A DNA stretch of 50,032 bases from an uncultured Clostridia bacterium. Its GTDB lineage: Bacteria; Bacillota; Clostridia; Christensenellales; Aristaeellaceae. Of this stretch, positions 7,922 through 17,838 are shown piece after piece. The position numbers were made by a program, and so were the translations under genes. The stretch covers positions 1 through 50,032 of the forward strand of contig CAMNEH010000007.1 in NCBI GenBank assembly GCA_946536315.1, read 5' to 3'. Under the pieces are notes generated by a model that worked only from the letters and a program-made list of their open reading frames with translations, was not told where the DNA came from and ran no database searches. The first letter of the stretch is position 1. Each line of letters opens with the position of its first letter.

Positions 7922-9280
7922 ATGATCAGCGTACGGAAATGCCTTGCATTCACGATACTTTTGATGATGATGTCCGTCAGCGCCATGGCGCTGGAGGTGA
8001 CCGTGCTGGACGAAGACGGCCGAGAAGCCGTCATGACCGGGTTTGAGCATGACGGACTGCCCGCGTGGTGGGCAGAGCTGCCGGAGGGCAGCGCCTTTGA
8101 CGGGCTCAGCGTCCGGCTTTCTGATGACAGCGGCGAGCCCGCCTCATTCACCGTCTCTCTGCCCGACGCCGGCGCAGATTATGACAGTGGGGCATATGCG
8201 GTGTTTTCTTTTCACGAACAGGAAATCCGCCTGTTTGCCAGCCACCTCGCCTACGCCCCCGCCGCTGACGGCGTGCGCAGCGTCCGCGCCGTCGGACAGT
8301 GGGCGCGCCTGCTGACCAACGCGCAGCTGCTCGCCCGACCGGACGCTCAGGCCGACGTCCTCGGCACCATCGACAGCTCGACGCGGTTCTTCCTGCTGTA
8401 TACATGCAGGAACAGGGGCACCGAATACGCCTGCGTCCGCGTCGCGGGCCAGACCTGCTTTCTGAAATCCGAGGATGTGCGCGTGCTGAGCGAGGCCACT
8501 TCGCTCAATCTGGACGCGCGGCTCCTTTCCGAACGCCGAAGCGCCGATGATGTGCGCTTCGCGCGCGCCGCCTATCAGGCCAATATCCGCTCCGCGATCG
8601 GCACCTCAAAGGACGCGATCATCGGTACAGTGCCCATCGACAGCCTGCTGCTGGTCCTGACCAGCGTCACGCTGGACAGGGTCGTCTATGACCTGGTCTA
8701 TGTGCCTGAAACCGCCGCCGTCGGCTTTGCGCATGACACCCAGCTGGCCGCGCTGACCGACGCGGAAGCCGCTGCCCTGCTGGCGGACCGGGAGTCCGGC
8801 GGGACCGACGCCCCAAGAGCCGGCGCCACCAACCGGGCGGTGCCGCTGCTCGCTTACCCCGCCTCGGACGCCGGCATCATCCAGTCCCTTGCGTCCGGTA
8901 CGGGCGTCACGGTATATGCCGCGGTGGATTCGCCTGAAGGGCGTTTCTGGCTGGCGGAAGCCGGGGAACAATTGGGCTATCTGCCCGACAGCGCGCTGAC
9001 CCTGACCGGCGGCACGCCGGACACGCAGAAGTCCCTCACTGTCCAGGCCAGCCTGGAAGACGCCTTGTACAGCCAGCGCATGACCGTCGCGGTGCGTGAA
9101 GCGCTGCTGTACCAGCAGCCTTCCTATACCGCCGCCTGCGCGGCGCGTCTGTCCGATGGTGCTGTGGTCACCGTGCTGGCCGGAGAAGCCGGCTGGCTGC
9201 AGGTCAGCGCTGCGGATCAGATCGGCTGGCTGCCCGCCGAATACGTATCGCCTGTCCGTCTTGGCGCCATGGAGGAATGA
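7922..9280 (+). CDS. Secreted multi-SH3b protein
   Basis: This 452-residue exported protein begins with a signal peptide (CLAFTILLMMMSVSAMA, cleavage after AMA). The rest looks like four or so bacterial SH3-like units, each about 60-70 residues: short beta strands with patterns such as LLARPDAQADVLGTIDSST and ending in GWLPAEYV-type closing strands (EAGWLQVSAADQIGWLPAEY is the clearest). SH3b units usually bind peptidoglycan or stem peptides. No enzyme domain is seen. The ATG at 7922 follows GGGAG by 11 bases and lies downstream of the predicted promoter. It is the first gene of the cluster; only 4 bases separate its stop from the next start. The lack of a lipobox or anchor suggests it is released or wall-bound. 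Confidence 0.8.
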   Translation: MISVRKCLAFTILLMMMSVSAMALEVTVLDEDGREAVMTGFEHDGLPAWWAELPEGSAFDGLSVRLSDDSGEPASFTVSLPDAGADYDSGAYAVFSFHEQEIRLFASHLAYAPAADGVRSVRAVGQWARLLTNAQLLARPDAQADVLGTIDSSTRFFLLYTCRNRGTEYACVRVAGQTCFLKSEDVRVLSEATSLNLDARLLSERRSADDVRFARAAYQANIRSAIGTSKDAIIGTVPIDSLLLVLTSVTLDRVVYDLVYVPETAAVGFAHDTQLAALTDAEAAALLADRESGGTDAPRAGATNRAVPLLAYPASDAGIIQSLASGTGVTVYAAVDSPEGRFWLAEAGEQLGYLPDSALTLTGGTPDTQKSLTVQASLEDALYSQRMTVAVREALLYQQPSYTAACAARLSDGAVVTVLAGEAGWLQVSAADQIGWLPAEYVSPVRLGAMEE

Positions 9281-9284
9281 GGAC

Positions 9285-12200
9285 TTGAACACCCGAAGAT
9301 TCTTCGCCGTTTTGCTCCTGCTCCTGGCCGTTTCCGTCAACGCTCTGGCGACGGACGCAGGCCAGGAGGCGCAGCTGGCGGCGGTATGGCTGGATCAGGA
9401 CGCCATTGAGCGGCGCGTCACCGCCGCGCTGGTGACAGCCGAAGCGTCACAGGACGCTGTGTGCGACATTGTTTTACCGCTCGAAGCGCTGCCAGAGCTG
9501 ACATTCTACCTGTCGGACGGTCCCCTGGCGGCGGACGAAGTCCTGCCCCAGCCCCTGACCGTCATCACTTATGAGCATACGGACGCGCTTTCGACCCTGT
9601 ATATTCTGCAGGACGAGGTGACCGGCCGGCTCATCTCGGCCAATGTCCGCCTTGGCATCGATCCCGGGAGCGGTGACGTTGCGTTCTCTGCGCCGGACGG
9701 GGATGCCGGTGAGCAGTCCGTCCCCGCGCCGGACACATCCGTCACCCCCGGCCCATCCGCGACGGTGACCGTGATTGCCCACTACCAAACGGCCGATGGC
9801 GTCAGCATTGCTGACGACGACCAGTATCAGGCGCAGCGGGGCACCACCTTTTCCGTGTACGCGCACACGATGGGCGAAGGCTGGATCAGCCAGAATGATC
9901 AGATCCAGTTTGTTGATATTCCCATGGACGCGACCGGACCGGTCGAGGTCACCTTTCTTTACGCCCGTCCGACGCCGACACCGCCGCCGCCGGACGTCCG
10001 CATCACCGTCCATTACCGCGACATCGGCGGCATTCCCGTCGCCTCCGATACGTCACTCATGCTGGCCGGCGGTACAGAGGCGGACGTTTACGCCGCGCCG
10101 GAGGACCTGAAGGAGCATTACGTCCCCACCAGCGAATCAGTGCAGCGTATTTCCGTCAATGCTGCCGGAGAGCCGCAGGAAGTCATCTTTTTCTACACAT
10201 TTGAAACACCCGCCACGCCCGCGCCCGCTTACGTCCGTGTGCAATACCTGAACGCGCAGGGGGACGCCGTGGCGGCGGACGGACAGCTCAGCGGGTCCCC
10301 GGGGCAGCAGATGACCATCTTCGCCGCGCCTGAACAGCTTGAAGCATATTATGTGCTTGCCGACGAAGAGTCGAAACCCGTGACCCTGTCAGAAAGCGGG
10401 ACCACTGTCACTGTCAGCTTCCTCTATCGGTATGAGCCTCCGGAAACGCCCGCGCCCTCCGATACGCCGCTGCCCACCGTCACCGCGACGCCCCAGCCCG
10501 CGCCGGTGCTCGGATTTGTACAGGTTTCCTACGTGTATCAGGGAAACGATTCCCTGAATTATTCCGCGCCGGAGACGGTCTACATGGGTGAGAACGTTCT
10601 GAGCGGCGCGGAAGGGCTCCGTACCGGATATCGCCTGGTTTCTGCCGAAGAGGTCACCGTTGATGTGGACGAGAACGGCCAGGTATCCCCCAACCAGGTC
10701 ACCTTCCTCTACGCGCCGGAAAACAGCGCCGTCAGCATGCCTGAGCTGATCGTTCAGTATTTTGCGGAAAACGGCGCTCAGGTCGCCACCTCCACCCTGC
10801 TTCAGCTGCAGCCGGGCGAAAACACCGTATACGCGACGCCGGTGGATCTGATGGAAGGCTATGAACAGATCACGCCCTCTTATACCGTGACCGTCAGCAA
10901 CGACGGCGTCGCCAGCGACGAGGTCGTCACCTTCTACTACAAGCCCGTTCAGGACGGTCAGACCACGGCCGGCGGTTATCAGGTGCTGCCGGCGAACGGA
11001 TACGCCCGTTCGAAGAACGATTCGGTCAATCTGCGCTCAGAGCCCACGACGGATTCGGATGCCAACATCATCGGCAAAATCAGCAAGACGGACCTCATCC
11101 AGATCCTGGGGACCGCGACCAATCACGGCAAATGGTATTACGTCAGCGTCAACGAACGGCAGGGCTACGTCAGCGCCAGCGTCGTGACCGAGCTGTCTGA
11201 CGCCGACGCGCAGGTCCTGCTCAGCCTGCACGGCGCCGACACCGGCGACGATACGCTGGCCGACCCCGAAACCGGTCTCATCGAGCGCTGGGCGCAGATC
11301 AACAAGCGCGTCTGGTTCAGGGATCAGCCCAACGGAAAAAAGATTCAGGAGCTGCGCGGTTCGGCCCGCGTCTTCGTGGATGAGGCGACGGACGTCGACG
11401 GCACGCTCTGGTACCAGGTCCGCTACAACGGAAAGCGCGGGTACGTGATGGCTGAATACCTGAATGTCTATTCGGCCGCGGAATCCCAGAGCCTGCAGTT
11501 TTCGCTGCCCAGCGCGGTGCCGACGCACACGCCCGCAGCGACCCGCGTCCCCACCTCGACCCCGACGGCCTTCGTGCCGACCCCTTCGCCCACCCCGGTG
11601 CCGGTGACTCCCACGCCTGTCAGCAGCGCCACGCCGCTGCCGTATTCAGGCTACGCCGTCACCAATACGCGCGCCGTCATCCGCTCCGGCCTGAGCACCG
11701 ACAACCCCGCGCTGGTGACCCTGAACGGGGAAACGCTGGTCATGATACAGGGACAGACCTACGTCAACGGCGTATGCTGGGATTCTGTCCGCGTCATTTC
11801 CAGCGGAATCACCGGATTTGTGGAGGACGACCGCCTCTACCACGTGACCAACGACGTCGCGCAGGAGTATCTTGAAACGCAGTCCACCCCCACCCCCGTC
11901 CCCACGCCTGAAAATACGCCCCTCCCGTTTACCGGCTATGCGCTGATCCTGGTGGACGGCGTGCCGCTGCGCCAGCAGGCCAACAGCAACGCGTCGTACC
12001 TGTCCATCCTGTCCGAGGGCGCGGTCATCAGCGTGCTCAGGCAGTCCACCTCCGACGACGGCAGCAGCTGGTGCCTGATCCAGAGCGGGATGTATTTGGG
12101 ATATGTACGGCGGGACCTGCTCCGCGCGATGACGGACGAGGAGATATTCGAATACCTTGAATCCATCAAGTCCAGGCCCACGCCCACTCCGGCCGTCACG

Positions 12201-13214
12201 CCGACCCCCCGCGCGCAGAGCGCGATGGACTCCTGCTGGGGCATCGTGAAGCCGGATCACGTGCAGCTGCGCTCTGAGCCCAGCATGACCACGGGTACTG
12301 CGCTCAGACTGATGAGCCGGAATGAGTTTCTGCAGGTACAGGGCAGCTTTTTAGGCGAGGACGAGCAGGTCTGGCACCTGGTGCAATACAATGGACTGAC
12401 AGGATACATTCGCGCGGATTACGTCCAGATCCTGGCCCAGGGAGAATTGACCAGCGTGGTCACCAGCGACGATTTCAAGAGCGCCAACACCACCGAGACC
12501 ACCGTCACCGGCGTGGACTCCATCCAGTCCTATGAGACCTTTCTCGTCAACCAGTGGACCAATCCGTCGCTGAGCGCGTCTTTCCAGCCCTTTGACCCCT
12601 ATACGACGCCGGTGGCCGTTCTGTCGGTACAATCCTCAGAAACCACGGAAACAGCGGCGAACCCGACGCCGACTGTGACGTATCCGCCGACGCCGCAGGC
12701 GACCATCATCGTGAACCCCGACAGGACGCCATTGCCCAATGCGGAGGGCGGCAGCCATTTCGGCACCGTGCTGATCGGCGCCGGCGTGATCGCGGCGCTC
12801 GGCGGCGCGGGCTTTGCATGGGCCTCGATCCGCGGCAAAAAGCGCCGCCAGGCGCTTCAGCGCGCGCAGGCCATCCAGCGCCGGCAGCGCAGGGCCGCCG
12901 GAGAAGCCGGATCGGACACCAAAGCGCCGTCTGTCTCCGCTTACCGCCGTGACGCGACGGAAAGCTTTGCACTGAAGGGCACCGCGCGCCCGATTCCCCG
13001 CGACGGGAACCGCTACGCAGAAAACCCGCGTTCCCCCGCGCCGGAAAGCAAGCCGGACACGCCCCCCGAATCCGCCCGGTTTCGCCGCCCCGAATCGACG
13101 GCTGCATTTTCACCCGCTCACGCGGCGAGCGCCGCGCCCGCGTCTGACACGCCGCAGCGTCCCGGCCGTCAGCGGCGCACTGAACGAAATCATTACGATG
13201 AGGATGGAAACTGA
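9285..13214 (+). CDS. Giant MucBP-like/SH3b single-pass surface protein
   Basis: The 1309-residue product has a signal peptide (FFAVLLLLLAVSVNALA), an N-terminal domain to about residue 150, then about five MucBP-like repeats starting near 158, 236, 314, 408 and 486 (pattern: VxVxYxxxxGxxVAxD ... GYxxxxxxxxVTV ... VTFLY). Five SH3b-like units follow from about 570, 667, 787, 882 and 981, separated by Pro/Thr linkers (TPTPVPTPENTPLP). Near 1160-1182 a membrane helix (VLIGAGVIAALGGAGFAWAS) is followed by a basic tail (GKKRRQALQRAQAIQRRQRR) and about 100 further low-complexity residues, presumably cytoplasmic. There is no LPxTG sorting signal. The TTG at 9285 was chosen: GGAGG sits 9 bases upstream and the signal peptide starts there. 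Probably a wall- or glycan-binding membrane protein; the precise ligand is unknown. Confidence 0.85.
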   Translation: MNTRRFFAVLLLLLAVSVNALATDAGQEAQLAAVWLDQDAIERRVTAALVTAEASQDAVCDIVLPLEALPELTFYLSDGPLAADEVLPQPLTVITYEHTDALSTLYILQDEVTGRLISANVRLGIDPGSGDVAFSAPDGDAGEQSVPAPDTSVTPGPSATVTVIAHYQTADGVSIADDDQYQAQRGTTFSVYAHTMGEGWISQNDQIQFVDIPMDATGPVEVTFLYARPTPTPPPPDVRITVHYRDIGGIPVASDTSLMLAGGTEADVYAAPEDLKEHYVPTSESVQRISVNAAGEPQEVIFFYTFETPATPAPAYVRVQYLNAQGDAVAADGQLSGSPGQQMTIFAAPEQLEAYYVLADEESKPVTLSESGTTVTVSFLYRYEPPETPAPSDTPLPTVTATPQPAPVLGFVQVSYVYQGNDSLNYSAPETVYMGENVLSGAEGLRTGYRLVSAEEVTVDVDENGQVSPNQVTFLYAPENSAVSMPELIVQYFAENGAQVATSTLLQLQPGENTVYATPVDLMEGYEQITPSYTVTVSNDGVASDEVVTFYYKPVQDGQTTAGGYQVLPANGYARSKNDSVNLRSEPTTDSDANIIGKISKTDLIQILGTATNHGKWYYVSVNERQGYVSASVVTELSDADAQVLLSLHGADTGDDTLADPETGLIERWAQINKRVWFRDQPNGKKIQELRGSARVFVDEATDVDGTLWYQVRYNGKRGYVMAEYLNVYSAAESQSLQFSLPSAVPTHTPAATRVPTSTPTAFVPTPSPTPVPVTPTPVSSATPLPYSGYAVTNTRAVIRSGLSTDNPALVTLNGETLVMIQGQTYVNGVCWDSVRVISSGITGFVEDDRLYHVTNDVAQEYLETQSTPTPVPTPENTPLPFTGYALILVDGVPLRQQANSNASYLSILSEGAVISVLRQSTSDDGSSWCLIQSGMYLGYVRRDLLRAMTDEEIFEYLESIKSRPTPTPAVTPTPRAQSAMDSCWGIVKPDHVQLRSEPSMTTGTALRLMSRNEFLQVQGSFLGEDEQVWHLVQYNGLTGYIRADYVQILAQGELTSVVTSDDFKSANTTETTVTGVDSIQSYETFLVNQWTNPSLSASFQPFDPYTTPVAVLSVQSSETTETAANPTPTVTYPPTPQATIIVNPDRTPLPNAEGGSHFGTVLIGAGVIAALGGAGFAWASIRGKKRRQALQRAQAIQRRQRRAAGEAGSDTKAPSVSAYRRDATESFALKGTARPIPRDGNRYAENPRSPAPESKPDTPPESARFRRPESTAAFSPAHAASAAPASDTPQRPGRQRRTERNHYDEDGN

Positions 13215-13217
13215 ATC

Positions 13218-14174
13218 ATGAACGTCAAGCTTATCCCACTGCTCGCGCTGCTGATCCTGTGTGTCAGCGGCTGCGCCGTGAGTCTGGCCGCGCCGGATTG
13301 GATCGACCTGCCGGAGGACCTGCTGACCAGGCTATCCGCCGGCGGTGAAACCATCGTAGACCCGGTGCTCCCGGTCCCCCAGCATGTCCGCGCGCTCCTG
13401 CGGATCGCCCGGAACGAGCTCGGCTATCAGGAGGAACGCGGCAACGTGACCAAATACGGTCAGTGGGCCGGCAACCCATCGGCCGAGTGGTGCGCGGAAT
13501 ACCTGTGCTGGTGCGTCGACCAGCTCGATCAGCAATCGGGCACGCAGATACTGACGACCTATTACCCGCGTTACAGCAGCAAGAATATCGGCATGCGCTG
13601 GTTTCTGAAGGAAGGGCGCTACATCGCCCGCCGGGGCACCGTGCCGGGCTGGGGCTCGCAATGGTATATCAGCAGCGGAGAGAGCATCGGCAAGAACGGT
13701 TATATTCCCCAGCCCGGCGACTGGGCGTTCTTTGCCCAGTCCTCCGCCGGCGATACCACCCACGTCGCGATGGTGGAATTCTGCACGCAGGACAGGGATG
13801 GCGTCGTCCGCGCCTATATGCTCGAAGGCAATAAACCGGACAGAGTCCAGGAAACCGCTTACCGGATCACTGAGGAAACCATTCTCGGCTACGGCACGGT
13901 GTTCGACCTGGCCGACATTGTCATCAAAAGCGGCTGCGAAGGCAAGAAGGTGGAAACCCTGCAGCGCAGGCTGCACGACGTCGGGCTGCTCTCAGACGCA
14001 TATATCACCGGCACGTATGGCACACACACTGCCGACGCCATCCGCGAATTTCAGAAATCCCAGGGCATAGAGACCACCGGCGTCGCCGCCCAGCAGACGC
14101 AATTAGCGCTGCAGCGCTATATCGACCGCTATCAGGCCGAGCACCCGGAGTACTGGGAAGTCGTCGAAGAATAA
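13218..14174 (+). CDS. CHAP-domain lipoprotein with C-terminal PG-binding domain
   Basis: CHAP domains are cysteine amidases or endopeptidases that cut peptidoglycan. The N-terminus ends in VSGC, a good lipobox with Cys19, so the protein is probably lipid-anchored. The CHAP core spans roughly residues 50-215: the likely nucleophile is Cys92 in SAEWCAEYLCWCVDQ and the His is His182 in DTTHVAMVEF. A PG_binding_1 domain follows from about 235 (KSGCEGKKVETLQRRLHDVG ... DAIREFQKSQGIETTGV). The gene starts 3 bases after the stop of the giant SH3b gene and is therefore in its operon. Within this cluster it is the only recognisable wall-cutting enzyme, so the SH3b proteins may target or regulate it (inference). 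Confidence 0.88.
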   Translation: MNVKLIPLLALLILCVSGCAVSLAAPDWIDLPEDLLTRLSAGGETIVDPVLPVPQHVRALLRIARNELGYQEERGNVTKYGQWAGNPSAEWCAEYLCWCVDQLDQQSGTQILTTYYPRYSSKNIGMRWFLKEGRYIARRGTVPGWGSQWYISSGESIGKNGYIPQPGDWAFFAQSSAGDTTHVAMVEFCTQDRDGVVRAYMLEGNKPDRVQETAYRITEETILGYGTVFDLADIVIKSGCEGKKVETLQRRLHDVGLLSDAYITGTYGTHTADAIREFQKSQGIETTGVAAQQTQLALQRYIDRYQAEHPEYWEVVEE

Positions 14175-14213
14175 TCCGTTATCCGTGTCAACGCGCACCC
14201 GGAAGGAGATATC

Positions 14214-15749
14214 ATGCCGTCCTATCAGGATGAACAACCATATTTTACCCCTGTCGGCGGGTCAGGCCAGCCGCAGCGGGCCATGGGCAGCGTGCCCCCG
14301 CCCGTTCAGCTGGACCCGTCGCTGTTCGGACCGGATATTCCGCCCAACGGTCCCGCCCCTGCCGGGCCCGGCTACGCGCCGGCGCAGGGAAACGGCCCAT
14401 ATCAGGCGCCCGGGCAGCCACAGCGCGCGGCCGGACAGGCCCCGCCCGTATTTCAGGAGGAACCGCCGCCCGAGCAGGCGACGCCTTCTTCCGCCGGCGG
14501 GCAGGGATCGCCCGGCAAGCCCGGCTATCACGTGCCCCGGACGGGGGTCGTCAGCCGTCCGAAAAGGTCCGGACTCCCCTACGTACTGCTCGCTGTACTG
14601 ATCATCGGCCTGACCGCGTTCGCCGCCATCCGCCATTTTGCCCCTCAGGAGGCGATGTACGGCTACGTTTCCGCCGGCGTGCTGTCCTCCAGGTACACAG
14701 GCAGCGCCATGCTGGTGCGCGACGAAACGGTCTACACACAGGAAAGCATCTCGCAGATCGATTACACCGCCGAGGAGGGCACCGAAGTCGACCGTACCAC
14801 CGTCGTCTGTACCGTGTATACGTCAGGCTTCAACACCCGTGAGCTGACCACGCTCAAGCGTTACCGCGACCAGATCAAGGAATACCACAAGCAGCTGATC
14901 GCCACCTCCGGCGCCGCGCGCGACGCGAGGCTGACCACGCTCGACACGCAGGTCCGCGACCTGGCCAAAACCACGCGCATGATGATCCAGGAGGGACGCG
15001 GCAATCTGATCAACCAGGAAGCGCTCATGACTGAAACCCTCCAGGCGCGCCAGTCCTATCTGCGCCAGAAATACCCGAACGACCAGAAGCTGTCCCGCCT
15101 CTATGACGACGAAAACAACCAGCTGCAGCGCATTTCAAGCTGGACCAAGCAATACGCCGCCGCCTCCAACGGCATCGTCAGCTTCTATATCGACGGATAC
15201 GAACCCGTCCTGAACCTGAATACCTACCTGAATTTTTCTCCGTCAGAAGTCCGCAGCATGTACAACGGTCAGATCCCCTCCAATCCTTCCGCGACGCGCA
15301 ATACCGTATCCATTTACCGTCTGGTGAAGGACGGCGCGTGGGCCGCGCTGATGCTGTGCGACGATACCGACTGGACGCCCGTCGTCGGACAGACCTATAA
15401 GCTGCTGATCGAGTCCTTCGAAAATACGGTCGTAGACGCGACTGTCGACAGCTTTACGCGCGCGGGCGGCGAGCTGCTGGTCCGGCTGAGCGTCAACGCC
15501 GGCAGCGTCCGCGATATCCTCTATATCCGTTCCTGCCAGGTTCAGCTGGGCGAAAACGTCGACAGTCTGACCGTGCCCACCCGCGCGCTGTACACGCAGA
15601 TGGGCCAGACCGGCGTCGTGATCGTCGATGAATACGGGAATAATTACTTTACCCAGGTTTCCGTCATTTCCACCCAGGGCGACATCACGCACATCATTCC
15701 CCGCAACGCTGGCGTGCTGTACGAAGGCATGCTGGTCAAGCTATTTTAA
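14214..15749 (+). CDS. HlyD-like membrane fusion/adaptor-type protein
   Basis: The 511-residue protein starts with about 115 residues of Pro/Gly/Gln-rich cytoplasmic sequence, then one membrane helix (YVLLAVLIIGLTAFAAI, about 120-137). The external part has a lipoyl/barrel-sandwich half (AMLVRDETVYTQESISQIDY), a long helical hairpin (about 205-305, LTTLKRYRDQIKEYHKQLIA) and a second barrel half with a C-terminal beta domain (VPTRALYTQMGQTGVVIVDE), the layout of HlyD-family adaptors. In Clostridia such proteins often lie beside division or sporulation genes rather than transporters, and no transporter is present here. AAGGAG lies 5 bases upstream of the ATG. It sits 39 bases after the CHAP gene and 30 bases before ftsH. 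Confidence 0.78.
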   Translation: MPSYQDEQPYFTPVGGSGQPQRAMGSVPPPVQLDPSLFGPDIPPNGPAPAGPGYAPAQGNGPYQAPGQPQRAAGQAPPVFQEEPPPEQATPSSAGGQGSPGKPGYHVPRTGVVSRPKRSGLPYVLLAVLIIGLTAFAAIRHFAPQEAMYGYVSAGVLSSRYTGSAMLVRDETVYTQESISQIDYTAEEGTEVDRTTVVCTVYTSGFNTRELTTLKRYRDQIKEYHKQLIATSGAARDARLTTLDTQVRDLAKTTRMMIQEGRGNLINQEALMTETLQARQSYLRQKYPNDQKLSRLYDDENNQLQRISSWTKQYAAASNGIVSFYIDGYEPVLNLNTYLNFSPSEVRSMYNGQIPSNPSATRNTVSIYRLVKDGAWAALMLCDDTDWTPVVGQTYKLLIESFENTVVDATVDSFTRAGGELLVRLSVNAGSVRDILYIRSCQVQLGENVDSLTVPTRALYTQMGQTGVVIVDEYGNNYFTQVSVISTQGDITHIIPRNAGVLYEGMLVKLF

Positions 15750-15779
15750 GCATCAGTTTCCAGATAAGGAGGGATCGGA

Positions 15780-17678
15780 ATGAAAGAGGGACGGCCCGAC
15801 AGCAAGCCCATCATATCCTATTTAGTTATTGTCACACTGATCATCTTTCTGGCGAATGCATTCCTGTTTCCCCAGATTTTGAACGAAAGAGTGGAGGAAG
15901 TACCCTATACTACCTTCCTGAAAACCCTCGAAAGTGGAGAAAACGGGTTTTCTATCACCGAAGCCAGCCTGGATGACGAGCACCGCACCCTGATCTACAG
16001 GATGGAGAATCCGACGACCGGCGAATCAAAGTATTATACCACCAATATCTGGCCGGACGACCAGAACCTGCTCGGCCTGCTCACCGCCAACAACGTCAAG
16101 ATCGTCGTCCAGATCCCGACGCAGGCCAATCCGATCATCGCCTTCCTGATTTCATGGTTCCTGCCCATCATCATCTTTATCGTTCTGGGCCAGATTCTGC
16201 TGCCGAAGATCATGAACGGCGCGGGCGGACAGAACGTGCTTTCGCTGGGCAAGGCGAACGCGAAGATCTACATCGAGTCGCAAACCGGCAAAACCTTTCA
16301 GGACGTGGCCGGCCAGGACGAGGCCAAGGAACAACTGAAGGAAATCGTCAGCTTCCTGCACGACGGCGACCGCTACCGTCAGATCGGCGCCAAGCTGCCC
16401 AAGGGCGCGCTGCTGGTCGGACCTCCCGGCACCGGCAAAACGCTGCTGGCCAAGGCCGTCGCGGGCGAAGCCGGCGTCCCATTCTTCTCCATCAGCGGCT
16501 CAGAGTTTGTTGAAATGTTCGTGGGCATGGGCGCGGCCAAGGTCCGTGACCTGTTCAAGCAGGCGACGGAAAAAGCGCCGTGCATCGTTTTCATCGATGA
16601 GATCGATACCATCGGCAAAAAGCGCGACGCCGCCGCGGGCATTTCCGGCGGCAACGACGAGCGTGAGCAAACCCTGAATCAGCTGCTGGCCGAGATGGAT
16701 GGCTTCGACGCCGCCAAAGGCGTCGTGATCCTCGCCGCGACCAACCGGCCGGAAATCCTCGACCCCGCGCTGCTGCGCCCGGGCCGCTTCGATCGCCGGA
16801 TCCCCGTGGAGCTGCCGGACCTGAAGGGCCGGATCGCGATCCTGAACGTGCACGCCCGCGACGTGAAAATGGCTGCCGGGATCGATATGTCGGCCATCGC
16901 GCGCGCTACCTCTGGCGCTTCCGGCGCCGAGCTGGCCAACATCATCAACGAGGCCGCGCTGCGCGCCGTCCGCGAAGGTCACAGCGAAGTGACCCAGGAA
17001 GACCTGATGGAGAGCGTCGAGACCGTCATCGCGGGATACCAGCGCAAGGGCGCGGTCATCTCCGACCGTGAGAAGAAGGTCATCGCGTATCACGAGATCG
17101 GGCACGCCCTGGTCGCCGCGCGCCAGAAAAATGCCGCCCCGGTCACCAAAATCACGATCATCCCCCGCACCAGCGGCGCGCTGGGCTATACCATGCAGGT
17201 GGAAGAGGACGAGAAAGTGCTGTTGAGCCGCGAGGAGGCGATGGTCCAGCTGGCCACCCTGACAGGCGGCCGGTCCGCTGAGGAGATTGTGTTTGGCACC
17301 GTTACCTCCGGCGCGTCCAACGATATCGAAAAGGCTACGCGCCTGGCCAGGGCGATGGTTACCCGCTACGGCATGTCCAGCCAGTTCGATATGGTCGCGC
17401 TCGAAACCGTGACCAACCAGTACCTGGGCGGGGATACCTCCCTGGCCTGCAGCGCCGAAACCGCGGCGCTGATCGACCAGGAAGTCAACAGCATCGTCCG
17501 CGAAGCGCACGAAAAAGCCCGGACGATTCTGAAGGAGAACCGCCAGAAGCTGGATGAGCTGGCCGCATACCTGCTCGACCGCGAAACCATCACCGGGGAC
17601 GAATTCATGGACATTCTCAACCGGCCGGAGCGCCTGGAAGAGGCCGAGGTCCCCAGGCTCGGCGGGGAAACAGCATAA
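15780..17678 (+). CDS. ftsH: ATP-dependent zinc metalloprotease FtsH
   Basis: FtsH is a membrane-bound AAA+ hexameric protease that removes misassembled or regulatory membrane proteins. Two membrane helices (about 12-32 and 122-142) flank an extracytoplasmic domain. The AAA module has Walker A GPPGTGKT near 214, Walker B IVFIDEID, the second region of homology [20 protein letters not shown], and the zinc motif HEIGH near 438, with I in place of the usual A of HEAGH; the metal ligand Asp lies in the later [15 protein letters not shown] helix. AAGGAGGG lies just upstream of the ATG. At 632 residues the length is normal. It is the final gene of the envelope cluster and is followed by a hairpin at 17684-17705. 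Many Clostridia have more than one FtsH; this may be the accessory copy. Confidence 0.95.
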   Translation: MKEGRPDSKPIISYLVIVTLIIFLANAFLFPQILNERVEEVPYTTFLKTLESGENGFSITEASLDDEHRTLIYRMENPTTGESKYYTTNIWPDDQNLLGLLTANNVKIVVQIPTQANPIIAFLISWFLPIIIFIVLGQILLPKIMNGAGGQNVLSLGKANAKIYIESQTGKTFQDVAGQDEAKEQLKEIVSFLHDGDRYRQIGAKLPKGALLVGPPGTGKTLLAKAVAGEAGVPFFSISGSEFVEMFVGMGAAKVRDLFKQATEKAPCIVFIDEIDTIGKKRDAAAGISGGNDEREQTLNQLLAEMDGFDAAKGVVILAATNRPEILDPALLRPGRFDRRIPVELPDLKGRIAILNVHARDVKMAAGIDMSAIARATSGASGAELANIINEAALRAVREGHSEVTQEDLMESVETVIAGYQRKGAVISDREKKVIAYHEIGHALVAARQKNAAPVTKITIIPRTSGALGYTMQVEEDEKVLLSREEAMVQLATLTGGRSAEEIVFGTVTSGASNDIEKATRLARAMVTRYGMSSQFDMVALETVTNQYLGGDTSLACSAETAALIDQEVNSIVREAHEKARTILKENRQKLDELAAYLLDRETITGDEFMDILNRPERLEEAEVPRLGGETA

Positions 17679-17683
17679 CACAG

Positions 17684-17705
17684 ACGGGAGGCGCTCGCCT
17701 CCCGT
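17684..17705 (+). terminator. Hairpin terminator after ftsH
   Basis: ACGGGAGGC (17684-17692) pairs perfectly with GCCTCCCGT (17697-17705) around a 4-base loop, 5 bases after the ftsH stop. The following TCGCTCTTTC is only moderately T-rich, so termination may be incomplete. Confidence 0.6.
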
Positions 17706-17755
17706 TCGCTCTTTCACCGAAGCAGATTCGTAACATTTCCGTAACGTATAACCGG

Positions 17756-17783
17756 TTGACATTTGCCTGAAAATGAGTATAAT
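17756..17783 (+). promoter_or_regulatory. Strong sigma-A promoter of the ABC importer operon
   Basis: Both boxes are perfect: TTGACA at 17756-17761 and TATAAT at 17778-17783, 16 bases apart. The leader to the ATG at 17839 is about 48 bases. I see no clear operator or riboswitch in it. Confidence 0.8.
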
Positions 17784-17838
17784 AATGTGAAAGCCGGTAT
17801 TAAACCGACCAAATCATTATCGAAAGGGAGTTGTTTCC

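Noticed and set aside
16500-17762. 420-codon antisense frame over ftsH
   Set aside because: It lies opposite a clearly recognisable FtsH and has a His/Gly/Gln-rich composition typical of reverse frames in this genome.
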